The notes: generated by a model not told the origin, from the letters alone. Shown: positions 22,651 through 32,276, counted from the stretch's first letter. The stretch: DNA of 64,000 bases from Sphingomonas lycopersici (GCF_026130605.1 NZ_JANFAU010000014.1:1-64000); one strand, 5' to 3'. Translations and numbers: made by a program.

Positions 22651-24277
22651 AAATTGCTTCCTTGAACGGTTCGAATCCGACGCGGCGATAGGTGTCGAGG
22701 AAACGCTCGCCCTCCTGCCGCACCGCGAGATATTTGTCGGTCACGCGCTCCACCGCATCGACGATCCCGTCCTCGTTGAAGCCGGGGCCGGTGATCTTGC
22801 CGAGGCTGGCGTCCTCCGCGCCCGATCCGCCGAGCAGGAGCTGGTAATTCTCGGTGCCCTTCCGGTCGACGCCGAGGATGCCGATGTGCCCGGCGTGGTG
22901 GTGGCCGCAGGCGTTGATGCAGCCGCTGATCTTGAGCTTCAATTCGCCCAGCTCGCGCTGCCGGCCGAGATCGGCGAAGCGATCGGCGATCTTCTGCGCG
23001 ACGGGAATCGAGCGCGCATTGGCGAGGCTGCAATAATCGAGCCCGGGGCAGGCGATGATATCGCTGATCAGATCGAGGTTGGGCGTCGCCAGCCCCGCGT
23101 CGGCCAACGCGGTCCAAAGTTCATAAAGGTCACGCTTGCGAACGTGCGGCAACACGATGTTCTGCGCATGCGTCGCGCGCAGCTCGTCGAACGAATAGCG
23201 CTCGGCGAGGTCGGCGATCACGTCGATCTGCTCGGCCGAAACGTCGCCGGGGATGCCGCCGACGGGTTTCAGGCTGATGTTGACGATCGCATAGCCCGGC
23301 GCCTTGTGCGGCTTGACGTTCTGATCGACCCAGAGCGCGAAATCGGGATCGCTGCGATCGATCGCGTCGCTCAGCCCAGTCTCGAACGGCGGCGGGGCGA
23401 AATGCGTCGCGATCCGCTCGACCTCGACGAGCGGCACGTCCGAGGCATTGCCGAGGATATGCTGCCACTCGGCCTCGACCTGGCGGGTGAATTCCTCCTG
23501 CCCGAGATCGTGGACGAGGATCTTGATCCGCTGCTTGTGGATATTGTCGCGGCGGCCGTTGCGGTTCCACACGCGCAGCGCGGCTTCGAGATAGCTGAAC
23601 AGATTGGCCGCGGGGAGGAACGGGCGGATCAACGGCGCGACGAACGGGGTACGCCCCATCCCGCCGCCGATATAGACTTCGAAGCCCAGCTCGCCCGCCG
23701 CGTTGCGCACCAGCTTCAGCCCGATGTCGTGGAGCCGGATCGCCGCGCGATCCTCGTCCGCGGCGGTCACCGCGATCTTGAACTTGCGGGGCAAGTAGCT
23801 GAATTCCGGGTGGAAAGTCGTCGCCTGCCGCAGCAATTCGGCCCAGGGGCGGGGATCGGCGATCTCGTCCGCCGCGGCGCCGGCATATTGATCCGACGAC
23901 AGGTTGCGGATGCTCTCGCCCGACGTCTGGATCGCGTGCATCTCCACCGTCGCGAGATCGGCGAGGATATCGGGCGCGTCCTGCAGCTTGATCCAATTGT
24001 ACTGGATGTTCTGCCGCGTGGTGAAATGGCCGTACCCGCGATCGTATTTGCGCGCGATATGCCCCAGCATCCGCATCTGCTTGCCGTTGAGTGTGCCGTA
24101 GGGGATCGCGACGCGCAGCATATAGGCGTGGAGCTGCAGATAGAGGCCGTTCTTGAGCCGCAGCGGCTTGAACTGATCCTCGGTGATCTGCCCGGCGAGC
24201 CGGCGGCGCACCTGATCGCGGAATTCGTCGACGCGCGCATCGACGATCGCCTGGTCATATTGGTCGTATTTGTACAT
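22643..24277 (-). CDS. cysI: Nitrite/sulfite reductase hemoprotein
   Basis: 544 residues. Two ferredoxin-like half domains and two siroheme domains are present. The siroheme/[4Fe-4S] cysteines are in IIACPGLDYCSLANA (near residue 410) and KISGCINACGHHHAGHIGILG (near 450). The GYGHFTTRQNIQYNW stretch is a siroheme-binding signature. It carries out six-electron reduction of sulfite to sulfide, feeding cysteine synthesis. The operon context (siroheme methyltransferase, DUF934, cysH) points to sulfite, not nitrite. No cysJ is adjacent, so ferredoxin may be the donor. Confidence 0.93.
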   Translation of the reverse strand: MYKYDQYDQAIVDARVDEFRDQVRRRLAGQITEDQFKPLRLKNGLYLQLHAYMLRVAIPYGTLNGKQMRMLGHIARKYDRGYGHFTTRQNIQYNWIKLQDAPDILADLATVEMHAIQTSGESIRNLSSDQYAGAAADEIADPRPWAELLRQATTFHPEFSYLPRKFKIAVTAADEDRAAIRLHDIGLKLVRNAAGELGFEVYIGGGMGRTPFVAPLIRPFLPAANLFSYLEAALRVWNRNGRRDNIHKQRIKILVHDLGQEEFTRQVEAEWQHILGNASDVPLVEVERIATHFAPPPFETGLSDAIDRSDPDFALWVDQNVKPHKAPGYAIVNISLKPVGGIPGDVSAEQIDVIADLAERYSFDELRATHAQNIVLPHVRKRDLYELWTALADAGLATPNLDLISDIIACPGLDYCSLANARSIPVAQKIADRFADLGRQRELGELKLKISGCINACGHHHAGHIGILGVDRKGTENYQLLLGGSGAEDASLGKITGPGFNEDGIVDAVERVTDKYLAVRQEGERFLDTYRRVGFEPFKEAIYG

Positions 24278-24286
24278 CCGATTTAC

Positions 24287-24375
24287 TCCGTCATCCCGGC
24301 GGAAGCCGGGATCCAGAGACCCAGGCGGCGTCGATCGTGGCGCTGGATCCCGGCCTGCGCCGGGATGACGCGGGG
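24287..24375. repeat. Palindromic repeat family B, inverted pair
   Basis: Two hairpins face each other in the 115-base gap before cysI: CGTCATCCCGG...CCGGGATCCAG on the left and CTGGATCCCGG...CCGGGATGACG on the right. This REP-type pair splits the cobA-DUF2849 and cysI parts of the operon and could fold as one large cruciform in the transcript. Confidence 0.75.
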
Positions 24376-24392
24376 GTTTGCGGCGGTGCTCA

Positions 24393-24689
24393 TCATATCA
24401 CCCAGCTTCCGGCATTGGGGTCGACCGGCTTGAGCGTCAGATCGGGGCGCACCGTCGGCCCGAGCGCGCGGATGCGATCCTTGATATGCGCCGGGCGCGG
24501 GCCGTCGGGGGTTTCCGTCGCGTCGATCACATAGGCACCGTTGACGCGCCGCGCGGCTTCCTCGGCACGCGCGATCGGCTCGCCCTGATCGGCGACATCG
24601 ACCGCCTCCTCGACATGCCGCGACCAGCCGTCGCCGGTCCACCAGATCACGTCGCCGGTGGGCAGGTCGTTCCCGGTCAAAATCCTCAC
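24393..24689 (-). CDS. DUF2849 family protein
   Basis: 98 residues from a GTG at 24689, which overlaps the cobA stop as GTGA. The product starts VRILTGNDLPTGDVIWWTGDGWSRHVEEAVDVADQ and ends TLKPVDPNAGSWVI. DUF2849 is a small alphaproteobacterial family always found between siroheme synthase and sulfite reductase. The role is unknown; operon position links it to sulfite reduction. The GTG start is decided by the tight overlap and the conserved N-terminus. Confidence 0.88.
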   Translation of the reverse strand: MRILTGNDLPTGDVIWWTGDGWSRHVEEAVDVADQGEPIARAEEAARRVNGAYVIDATETPDGPRPAHIKDRIRALGPTVRPDLTLKPVDPNAGSWVI

Positions 24690-25474
24690 GCCAATGTCTC
24701 CGCTGTTTTGGCCCAACGCGCGAGCTTGTCGTCGGCGTCGCTCAATTCCACCACCTCGCCGACGACGATGATCGCCGGGCTCTCGACGTCTTCGCGCGCG
24801 ACCATCGGGCCGAGATCGGCGAGCAGGGTCTTGAGCGCGCGCTGATCGGCGAAGGTGCCCTTTTCGAGCACCGCGACCGGCATGTCGGGGGCGACCCCGT
24901 CGGCCATCAATTTGTCGGCGATCTGCTCGGCGGTCGCGACGCCCATATAGATGACGAGCGTGCGGCCCTGCCCGGCGAGCCCCGACCAATCCTGCTCGGT
25001 CAGCCCCTTGCACTGGCCGGCGACGAAGCTGACCGCGCTCGCGTGATCGCGGTGGGTGAGCGGGAGCATCGCCGCCGCGGCGCAGCCCAAAGCGGCCGAG
25101 ACGCCGGGGATCACCTCGACGGTGAGGCCCGCGGCGCGCACCGCCTCGACCTCCTCGCCGCCGCGGCCGAAGATGAACGGGTCGCCGCCCTTTAGCCGCA
25201 CGACGACGCTGCCCGCCTTCACATGCGCGACGATCAGCGCGTTGATCGCTTCCTGCGGCAGGGTGTGGCGCGCACGGCGCTTGGCGACCGAGATGCGCTG
25301 TGCGGTCGCGGGCGCGAGATCGAGCACGCGCGGATCGATCAGCCCGTCGTGGACCACCACATCGGCCTGGCGCAGCGCCTCCGCCGCGCGCAGCGTGAGC
25401 AGCCCGGGATCGCCCGGGCCGGCACCGACAAGAATGACGCGACCGCGCGCGTCGGGATCGAGAAGGCTCGCCAT
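24686..25474 (-). CDS. cobA: Uroporphyrinogen-III C-methyltransferase
   Basis: 262 residues from the ATG at 25474. The SUMT signatures are VILVGAGPGDPGLLTLRAAEAL, VVHDGLIDPRVLDLA, VVRLKGGDPFIFGRGGEE and EVIPGVSAALG. It methylates uroporphyrinogen III twice with SAM, making precorrin-2 for siroheme (and possibly cobalamin). It lacks the CysG N-terminal dehydrogenase/ferrochelatase part, so those steps must be done elsewhere. It is the first gene of the sulfite operon, supplying siroheme to CysI. It is divergent from the DUF885 gene. Confidence 0.92.
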   Translation of the reverse strand: MASLLDPDARGRVILVGAGPGDPGLLTLRAAEALRQADVVVHDGLIDPRVLDLAPATAQRISVAKRRARHTLPQEAINALIVAHVKAGSVVVRLKGGDPFIFGRGGEEVEAVRAAGLTVEVIPGVSAALGCAAAAMLPLTHRDHASAVSFVAGQCKGLTEQDWSGLAGQGRTLVIYMGVATAEQIADKLMADGVAPDMPVAVLEKGTFADQRALKTLLADLGPMVAREDVESPAIIVVGEVVELSDADDKLARWAKTAETLA

Positions 25475-25608
25475 AGTGCGAAGGCAGATGGCGATAAGCG
25501 CCGCGCGCGGCAACCGAGCGATGCTTGTCCCCGGCCTAGACCAGCTTTTCTCCACCCGCGAAGTGTTATATTCGGGTCGTACACTAGAGCCAAAAAGGGG
25601 ATCCCCGC

Positions 25609-27426
25609 TTGCGTAAATTTCTTGCCGCCGTGCTTCTGGCCGGCACCGCCCTGGTTGCCGCGCCCGCGCTGGGCCAGGCCGTCCCGCCGCCGGCGCCGCA
25701 GCCGGGCGACGGGCCCGAAGACGCCAGGCTCAAGCAGCTGTTCCACGACAGCGACGAAGCGAACCTCAAGCGCAATCCGATCGAGGGCATCTTCCGCGGC
25801 GACCTGCGCTATGCCGCGCATCTCGGCGATTATCTGACCGAGGCGCATTATGCCGCCGAGCAGAAGGCGTTGGAGGACGATCTCGCCGCGCTCAAGCGGA
25901 TCGACCGCGCCAAGCTGACGCATGTCGACCAGATCGCCTATGACGTGTTCCGCAACCAGAATGACATCGCGCTGCGCGGTTTCGCGCCCGATATCCTGAC
26001 GCCGCAGAAGCTGCGCCCGATCGACCATTTCTTCGGCTTCCAGACCTTCTATCCCGATTTCGCCTCGGGGCAGGGGGCCGCGCCGTTCAAGACGTTGGTC
26101 GATTACGAGAACAACCTCACCCGCAACCGCGAATATGCCGAGACGCTCGATCGCGCGATCGGGCTGTTCCGCCAGGGCGAAAAGGCCAATATCGTCCAGC
26201 CCAAGCTGGTCGTGCGCAACATGATCGAGCAGTTCGACAATCTGATCAATCAGGGGGTCGAGGGATCGGTGTTCTACGCGCCCGTCAAGAAATTCCCCGA
26301 CACGATTTCCGCCGCCGATCAGACGCGGCTGCGCGCCGCTTATGCCGCGCAGATCCACGACGTGCTGATCCCGGCGCATCAGAGGATGCGCGATTTCCTC
26401 GCCAATGATTATCTCGCGCATGCCCGCGACAGCGTCGGGCTGTCGGCGATGCCGGGCGGGGCCAAGCTCTACGATTATCTGATCGAATCGAACACGACGC
26501 TGCCGCTCAAGGCGGAGGACGTCCATCAGCTCGGCTTGCGCGAAGTGGCGCGGATCCGCGCCGAGATGGAGCAGCAGAAGACCAAGGTCGGCTTCAAGGG
26601 CAGCCTCGCCGATTTCTTCACCTTCCTGCGCACCGACAAGCAGTTCCAGCCGGCATCGGCCGAGCAGTTGCGCGAAGGCTATGAGGCGATCGGCAAGCGC
26701 GTCGATCTGCGGGTGCGCGAGCAATTCTCGCTGATCCCCAAGACCCCGCTCGAGATTCGCCCGGTGCCGGCCTATAAGGAAAAGACCGAAGCGGGCGGCT
26801 CATACAATTCGGGGACGCCGGACGGGTCGCGGCCCGGGATCTTCTACTACAACACCTATGATCTCCCCTCGCGCTATATGTGGGAGATGGAGACGCTCTA
26901 CCTCCACGAGGCGGTGCCGGGGCATCATTTCCAGATCAGCATCGCGCAGGAAAATGCCGCGCTGCCGGCGTTCATGCGCTTCGGTGGCAACACAGCTTAT
27001 GCCGAGGGCTGGGGGCTCTACGCCGAAAGCCTGTGGCACGATCTCGGGATGGAAACCGACGCCTATCAGCGGATGGGCGGGCTCAACGACGAGATGCTGC
27101 GCGCGATGCGGCTGGTGGTCGATACCGGGATCCACGCCAAGGGTTGGACCCGCGACCAGTCGATCCAGTATATGCTCGACAATTCGCCGATGGCGAAGAC
27201 CGACGCCACCGCCGAGGTCGAACGCTATATCGCGATCCCGGGGCAGGCATTGGCCTATAAGATCGGGCAGCTCACCATTTCGCGGCTGAAGGCCAAGGCC
27301 AAGGCGGAGCTGGGTGCGCGCTTCGACCCGCGCGCCTTCCACGCGCAGGTGCTCGATACCGGCGCGCTGCCGATGCCGGTGCTCGAGGCGAAGATCGAGG
27401 CGTGGGTGAAGGCCGGCGGGAAGTAA
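25609..27426 (+). CDS. DUF885 family secreted metalloprotease-like protein
   Basis: 605 residues starting from TTG at 25609, the only start that keeps the signal peptide (MRKFLAAVLLAGTALVAAPALGQ) and has AAAGGGGA upstream. The zinc-peptidase motif HEAVPGHH, followed by the downstream EGWGLYAESL glutamate, is intact, as in the gluzincin-like DUF885 group. The protein is exported, probably periplasmic, and cleaves peptides in an unknown process. Length is typical. It is monocistronic, and a family A repeat pair follows directly. Confidence 0.88.
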   Translation: MRKFLAAVLLAGTALVAAPALGQAVPPPAPQPGDGPEDARLKQLFHDSDEANLKRNPIEGIFRGDLRYAAHLGDYLTEAHYAAEQKALEDDLAALKRIDRAKLTHVDQIAYDVFRNQNDIALRGFAPDILTPQKLRPIDHFFGFQTFYPDFASGQGAAPFKTLVDYENNLTRNREYAETLDRAIGLFRQGEKANIVQPKLVVRNMIEQFDNLINQGVEGSVFYAPVKKFPDTISAADQTRLRAAYAAQIHDVLIPAHQRMRDFLANDYLAHARDSVGLSAMPGGAKLYDYLIESNTTLPLKAEDVHQLGLREVARIRAEMEQQKTKVGFKGSLADFFTFLRTDKQFQPASAEQLREGYEAIGKRVDLRVREQFSLIPKTPLEIRPVPAYKEKTEAGGSYNSGTPDGSRPGIFYYNTYDLPSRYMWEMETLYLHEAVPGHHFQISIAQENAALPAFMRFGGNTAYAEGWGLYAESLWHDLGMETDAYQRMGGLNDEMLRAMRLVVDTGIHAKGWTRDQSIQYMLDNSPMAKTDATAEVERYIAIPGQALAYKIGQLTISRLKAKAKAELGARFDPRAFHAQVLDTGALPMPVLEAKIEAWVKAGGK

Positions 27427-27440
27427 GGTAACCCTCGCAC

Positions 27441-27557
27441 TTCTTGCTCCCCTCCCTGGTGAAGGGAGGGCTAGGGGTGGGTGGGGATGAGGCGGCGCGG
27501 AACGGTATCCCCGCGGCCCAACCCACCCCCGACCCTTCCCTTGTTCAAGGGAGGGGC
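27441..27557. repeat. Palindromic repeat family A, pair 2
   Basis: Left member 27441-27486 (CTCCCCTCCCTGGTGAAGGG, then AGGGCTAGGGGTGGG). Right member 27517-27557, inverted (CCCACCCCCGACCCTTCCCT, then TGTTCAAGGGAGGGG). They enclose about 30 unique bases. The pair fills the gap between two convergent genes and may end both transcripts. Confidence 0.8.
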
Positions 27558-27694
27558 GCAGCGAAGAGGCTATGGCATCGTGCGCGAAATATGATCCACC
27601 CCGGCCTTCGCGGGGGTGGTAGTCCGCTCCTTGTAGAGCAGGAGCACAACGGGCGGCTCAACCTGCCCCGATCGAACGCCCGACGTTCCCGCCC

Positions 27695-29305
27695 CTAGCG
27701 CCGGAACAGTCCGCCGAGCACCCCGCGCACCACGCTGCCGATAATCCCGCCGCCCGACGACGACCGGCTGCTCCCGCCGAACACCTGTTTGCCAATCTCA
27801 TTGGCGACCTGCCGCCCGATCGACGAACTCGCCGCGCGGGTGGCGGAGGTGATTGCCTTGTTCCACGGCGAATTGGCCGCCTCGCGCTCGGCGGCGATGC
27901 GCGCGCGTTCGGCTTCCTTCGCCGCCTGCGCATCCTGCTTGGCCTGTAGCGCCGCGGCCTTTTCGGCATCGTCCTGCGCGCGCGCGGCGGCCGCAGCGGC
28001 GGCGGCTTCGGCGGTCTTGGCGGCGAGCAGTTCGTGCGCCGATTCGCGGTTGACCAACGTGTCGTATTTCGCGCCGACCGCGTCGGTCTCGACCAGCACC
28101 TTGCGCTCGTCGGGGGTGATCGGGCCGACCCGGCTCGCCGGCGGGCGGATCAAGGTACGCTCGACCGGGGAGGGCGCGCCGTCGGGCTGGAGCAGCGAGA
28201 CGAGCGCCTCGCCCACCTTCAGCTCGGTGATCGCGGTGGCGACATCGACCCCGGGGTTGGCGCGGAAAGTCTGCGCCGCCGATTTCACCGCCGCCTGATC
28301 GCGCGGGGTGAAGGCGCGCAACGCGTGCTGGACGCGGTTGCCGAGCTGCCCGGCGATCGTATCGGGGACGTCGATCGGGTTCTGGGTGATGAAATAGACC
28401 CCGACGCCCTTCGACCGGATCAGCCGCACGACCTGTTCGACCTTGTCGAGCAGCGCCTTGGGCGCCTCGTCGAACAGCAGATGCGCCTCGTCGAAGAAGA
28501 AGCACAATTTGGGTTTGTCGGGATCGCCGACCTCCGGAAGATGCTCGAACAATTCGCTCATCAGCCACAACAGGAAGGTCGAATAGAGCTTGGGGCTCGC
28601 CATCAATTTATCGGCGGCGAGGATGTTGACGATGCCGCGCCCCTTGTCGTCGGTGCGTAGAAAATCGTCCATGTCGAGCGCGGGTTCGCCGAAGAAATGC
28701 TCAGCCCCCTGGCTGCGCAGCTGGAGCAGCGAGCGCTGGATCGCGCCGACCGATTGTTTGGAGACATTGCCGTAGGTGGTGGTCAGCTCGTCGGCGCGCT
28801 CGGCGCAATTGGCGAGCATCGACTGCAGATCGTCGAGGTCGAGCAGCAGCAGCCCTTCCTTGTCGGCGACGTGGAAGGCGATCGTCAGCACGCCCTCCTG
28901 CACCTCGTTCAGGTCCATCAGCCGCGCGAGCAGCAGCGGCCCCATCTCGCTGACGGTGGTGCGGATCGCATGACCCTGCTCGCCGTAGAGATCCCAGAAT
29001 TGCACCGGATTGTCGGCATAATGCCAGTCGGTCAGCCCGATCTCGGCGGCGCGCTGGGCGAACGCCTCGTGGGTCTTGGCTTGCGGTGATCCGGCCATCG
29101 CGATCCCGGCGAGATCGCCCTTCACGTCGGCGACGAAACACGGGATGCCTTGCGCCGACAGCCCCTCGATGATGCCCTGGATCGTCACCGTCTTGCCGGT
29201 GCCGGTGGCGCCCGCGATCAGCCCGTGGCGGTTGGCGCGCTTCAATTGCAGTACCTGCGGGTTCGCGCCCCCACTGCCGGCGCCGATCAATATGCCGTCG
29301 GTCAT
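27695..29305 (-). CDS. HerA-like helicase (DUF853 family)
   Basis: 536 residues from the ATG at 29305 (GGGAG upstream). The P-loop GATGTGKT is at residues 32-39 and Walker B is in KLCFFFDEAHLLFDEAP near 265. 'GIYFITQ'-like sensor (GVGVYFITQNPIDVPD) and arginine-rich LRAFTPRDQAAVKSAAQTFR complete the HerA/FtsK ATPase fold. The C-terminal 110 residues are an Ala/Glu/Lys coiled region and a Gly/Ser tail with a hydrophobic end (IIGSVVRGVLGGLF). DNA translocation or nucleoid work is inferred for the family; the physiological role is undetermined. Confidence 0.85.
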   Translation of the reverse strand: MTDGILIGAGSGGANPQVLQLKRANRHGLIAGATGTGKTVTIQGIIEGLSAQGIPCFVADVKGDLAGIAMAGSPQAKTHEAFAQRAAEIGLTDWHYADNPVQFWDLYGEQGHAIRTTVSEMGPLLLARLMDLNEVQEGVLTIAFHVADKEGLLLLDLDDLQSMLANCAERADELTTTYGNVSKQSVGAIQRSLLQLRSQGAEHFFGEPALDMDDFLRTDDKGRGIVNILAADKLMASPKLYSTFLLWLMSELFEHLPEVGDPDKPKLCFFFDEAHLLFDEAPKALLDKVEQVVRLIRSKGVGVYFITQNPIDVPDTIAGQLGNRVQHALRAFTPRDQAAVKSAAQTFRANPGVDVATAITELKVGEALVSLLQPDGAPSPVERTLIRPPASRVGPITPDERKVLVETDAVGAKYDTLVNRESAHELLAAKTAEAAAAAAAARAQDDAEKAAALQAKQDAQAAKEAERARIAAEREAANSPWNKAITSATRAASSSIGRQVANEIGKQVFGGSSRSSSGGGIIGSVVRGVLGGLFRR

Positions 29306-29485
29306 GCTCACTCCCGGGAAAACCAGTGCTGGGAAAAGACTATAGCATTGGACGAGAAATATAAGCCGTTTGCGCGGGCCGCGATCGGGATTCTGCAACC
29401 CCCGTCATCCCGGCCCTGGCCACCGGAGGTAAGTGCAAGGCGAGAGATTCTGACGCGCCGTCTGTTGGCGCGAGATTTCCTCTCC

Positions 29486-29566
29486 GCCGTTCGCCCTGGG
29501 CTTGTCGAACGGCGTCCCGCCGCCCGAGCGTTGGGGCCGCCCTTCGACAGGCTCAGGGCGAACGGA
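29486..29566. repeat. Palindromic repeat family C, inverted pair
   Basis: Left member GTTCGCCCTGGGCTTGTCGA at 29489. Right member CTTCGACAGGCTCAGGGCGA at 29542, inverted. A second inverted pair with the same core lies at 55754-55837. This is the widespread TTCGCCCTGAGC-TTGTCGAA type of short repeat. Confidence 0.75.
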
Positions 29567-29676
29567 AGATGTTGCGCACGATGGACCCCGGCTCAAGCAT
29601 GTCCTGAGCGCCTGCCGTGGCAGGCAGTCGAAGGGACAGGGTGACGGGCAGGCCTGCCGCTCGCCCGCCCCAAACG

Positions 29677-29712
29677 AAAAGGGCGCCGCGCGGTGGGTCC
29701 GCGCGACGCCCT
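29677..29712 (-). terminator. Intrinsic terminator of the degP-like gene
   Basis: Read on the minus strand: stem AGGGCGTCGCGC, a loop, GCGCGGCGCCCT (11 of 12 pairs plus one G-T), then TTTTCGTTT. It lies about 20 bases after the protease stop codon. The T-rich tail supports an intrinsic terminator. Confidence 0.75.
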
Positions 29713-29733
29713 CTCATCCGTTTGAACCCCGGA

Positions 29734-31281
29734 TTACTTGATCTTGACCGCGATGAACGCGCCGGGGTTGCGCCCGCGCACGACCATCAGCAGCACCTGC
29801 GGCCGCCCGGCGGCCTTCGCCGCCTGCACCCCGCGCGCCAGATCGGCGGCGGTGCGCACCGGCGTGCCGTTGATCGCCGAGACCACGTCGCCGCGGCGCA
29901 GCTTCTGCCCCGCGTCGCTCGACGGATCGACCTGGCTGATGACCACGCCCTGCACGGTCGAATCGACCCCGATCTGCCGCGCGATCGCCGCGGTGAGCGG
30001 CTGAACGGTGAGGCCGATCGCGTTGGACGGCGCCTGCTGCTGCTGGCCCGACTGATCGTCGTCGTCATCGGCCGAGAAATCGTCCCCGCTGCCGCTGGTG
30101 GCGGCGAGCTGGTCCTCCGGCGGGCGCGTCGCGACGGTGACATTGGCCGAGGTCGGCTTGCCGTCGCGGATGATGTCGAGCCGCGCGGTCGAGCCGGGGG
30201 TGACGCTGGCGATGAGGTAGGACAAGGTGTTGTCCGGGGTCACCGCGGTGCCGTTGACCTTGGTCACCACGTCGCCGGCGCGCAGCCCGGCCTTGGCCGC
30301 CGGGCCGTTCGGCTCGACGCGGCCGATGATCTCGCCCGAATTCTTGGGCAGCCCCAATGCGGCGGCGATATCGTCGGTCACCGGCTGGATGCCGACGCCG
30401 AGATAGCCGCGCTTGACCGTGCCGCCCTTCATCAGCGTATCGATGATCGGTCTCGCTTCCTCCGCCGGAATCGCAAACCCGATGCCGATATTGCCGCCGG
30501 ACTGCGAGAAGATCTGCGAATTGATGCCGATCACATTGCCGTTCATGTCGAACATCGGGCCGCCCGAATTGCCCTGGTTGATCGACGCGTCGGTCTGGAT
30601 GAAGCGATCGTTGGCGCCCTGCCCGGTGACGCGGTGGACGGCGGAGATGATCCCCGCGGTGACGGTGCCGCCGAGCCCGAAGGGATTGCCGATCGCAATC
30701 ACCCAGTCGCCGACCCGGGCATGCGCCGAATCGCCCCAGCGGACGAACGGCAGCGGGCCGGGGGCGTTGATCTTGAGCAATGCGAGGTCGGATGCGGTGT
30801 CGCGGCCGATCAGCTTGGCGACATATTCCTTGCGATCGGGCAGCGTCACGCGGATCGAGGTGACCACCGCGCCGCGCATTCCCGCGGCGACGACGTGATT
30901 GTTGGTGACGATATAGCCGTCGGGCGAGATGATGAAGCCCGAGCCGAGTGACTGCGCCTCGCGCGTCACCGGCGCGCCGCCGCGGCCACCGCCGCCGAAC
31001 TGGCCGAACAGATCGCCGAACGGCGTGCCTGCGAAGGGATTGGTCGGCTGCTGGAGCGTGACCTTCTGATCGGTGGAGATATTGACTACCGCCGGCTGGA
31101 GCCGCGCGACCATGTCGGCGAAGCTCATCGGTGCGCCGGCGCGCGGCGCGGTGGCGGTGATTGCGCCCGGCTCGTTCTGCGCCTGCTGCGCGATCGCGGG
31201 GCGCTGCAGCGTCAGCGAGGCGGCAGTGCCGCCGAGGAGGAGGGCGCCAGTAAGGGCGTAAGCGTAGCGCACGGTCTTCAT
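29734..31281 (-). CDS. degP: Do/DegP-family periplasmic serine protease
   Basis: 515 residues from the ATG at 31281 (GAGAGGA upstream). A signal peptide (MKTVRYAYALTGALLLGGTAASL) leads to a trypsin-like domain with the triad His129 (VTNNHVVA), Asp165 (SDLALLK) and Ser239 (NQGNSGGP). Two PDZ domains follow (ITRGYLGVGIQPV-like near 290 and the C-terminal 'RRGDVVSAINGTPVRT'), with an acidic Asp/Gln insert (DDDDDQSGQQQQ) between them. It degrades or refolds misfolded periplasmic proteins. It lies next to hflK-hflC on the same strand with a 120-base gap. Confidence 0.93.
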   Translation of the reverse strand: MKTVRYAYALTGALLLGGTAASLTLQRPAIAQQAQNEPGAITATAPRAGAPMSFADMVARLQPAVVNISTDQKVTLQQPTNPFAGTPFGDLFGQFGGGGRGGAPVTREAQSLGSGFIISPDGYIVTNNHVVAAGMRGAVVTSIRVTLPDRKEYVAKLIGRDTASDLALLKINAPGPLPFVRWGDSAHARVGDWVIAIGNPFGLGGTVTAGIISAVHRVTGQGANDRFIQTDASINQGNSGGPMFDMNGNVIGINSQIFSQSGGNIGIGFAIPAEEARPIIDTLMKGGTVKRGYLGVGIQPVTDDIAAALGLPKNSGEIIGRVEPNGPAAKAGLRAGDVVTKVNGTAVTPDNTLSYLIASVTPGSTARLDIIRDGKPTSANVTVATRPPEDQLAATSGSGDDFSADDDDDQSGQQQQAPSNAIGLTVQPLTAAIARQIGVDSTVQGVVISQVDPSSDAGQKLRRGDVVSAINGTPVRTAADLARGVQAAKAAGRPQVLLMVVRGRNPGAFIAVKIK

Positions 31282-31403
31282 GTTCCTCTCAATCACCCGG
31301 CATCGGCCGGGCGCGTTTCAATGGCCTTTCGCCGATGAACGACGATTGAATATGAACGATCCGAAAGCTGGGCGGTTTTTCGGCGCCCGCCCAGCCTGCC
31401 GGA

Positions 31404-32276
31404 TCATTTCCCGCGACCTTCGAATTCCTTTAGATAGGCGTTGTCGCGTGACATCAGGATCGTCGTCGCGCCTTCGGGTGAAGGCCCGCCGTCCGCCCCG
31501 AAGGTATGACGATAGGACTGCATGGCACGATAGAAGTTATAGAAATCGGCATCCTTGCTGAACGCGTCGGCATAGACGCGCGCCGCGGTGGCATCGGCCT
31601 CGGCGCGGACGATCTGCGCCTGTTTCTGCCCCTGCGCACGGATCGTGTTCGCCTCCTGCTGGCGCGCGGTGCGCATCGATTGCAGCGCGCTTTCGAGCGG
31701 GCTGCCCTCGGGCAGATCGGCGTGCTTGATCCGCACGTCGACGATCTGGACGCCATATTGCTTGGCATTGCGCTGGAGCGAATCCTGGATCGCGTCCATC
31801 ACCTTGCCGCGCTCGGGCGTCAGCAGCGAGGAGAAGGGCACCTTGCCCAGCTCGTTGCGCAGCGCATTGCCGAGCAGCGGGCGGAGCTGATCGGCGACTC
31901 GCTCCTCAGTGGCGGAGGTCGAGCCCGTCGAGGTCACCGCCTTCAGCGGATCGACGATGCGGAAACGCGCGAAGGCGTCGACGTTGAGCCGCAGCTGATC
32001 GGTCGACAGCACGAGCGTATTGTCGAGATCGGCGTCGAGCACGCGCTTGTCGACCCACACGATCTTGTCGATGAACGGGATGCGCATGATCACCCCGGCG
32101 CCGGTGCGGCCGATCACTTGCCCCGGCTGCCATTGGTTGATCGTCGTCACCGGATTTTCGAAGCGCAGGATCACCGCCTGCTTGGTTTCGGGGACGATCG
32201 CGAAGGTCGCGGCGGCGACGATCGCCACCCCCAGCGCCGCGAAGCCGATCGTCACGGGGTTACGCAACACGTTCAT
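31404..32276 (-). CDS. hflC: Protease modulator HflC
   Basis: 290 residues from the ATG at 32276, overlapping the hflK stop as ATGA. It has one N-terminal membrane helix (PVTIGFAALGVAIVAAATFAIV), then a SPFH/band-7 domain: ETKQAVILRFENPV, then VLSTDQLRLNVDAFARFRIVDPLK, and a long coiled-coil helix (ARQQEANTIRAQGQKQAQIVRAEADATAARVYADAF). With HflK it forms a periplasm-facing cage around FtsH and modulates its proteolysis. Length is normal. Confidence 0.95.
   Translation of the reverse strand: MNVLRNPVTIGFAALGVAIVAAATFAIVPETKQAVILRFENPVTTINQWQPGQVIGRTGAGVIMRIPFIDKIVWVDKRVLDADLDNTLVLSTDQLRLNVDAFARFRIVDPLKAVTSTGSTSATEERVADQLRPLLGNALRNELGKVPFSSLLTPERGKVMDAIQDSLQRNAKQYGVQIVDVRIKHADLPEGSPLESALQSMRTARQQEANTIRAQGQKQAQIVRAEADATAARVYADAFSKDADFYNFYRAMQSYRHTFGADGGPSPEGATTILMSRDNAYLKEFEGRGK

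Larger units (their letters stand above)
29306..29733. other. Intergenic gap with repeats and degP terminator
   Basis: No gene is seen. The gap contains one family B half (CCCGTCATCCCGGCC at 29400), a family C inverted pair (29486-29566), a further short dyad (GCCTGCCGTGGCAGGC at 29611) and the degP terminator hairpin at 29677-29712. Confidence 0.6.
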
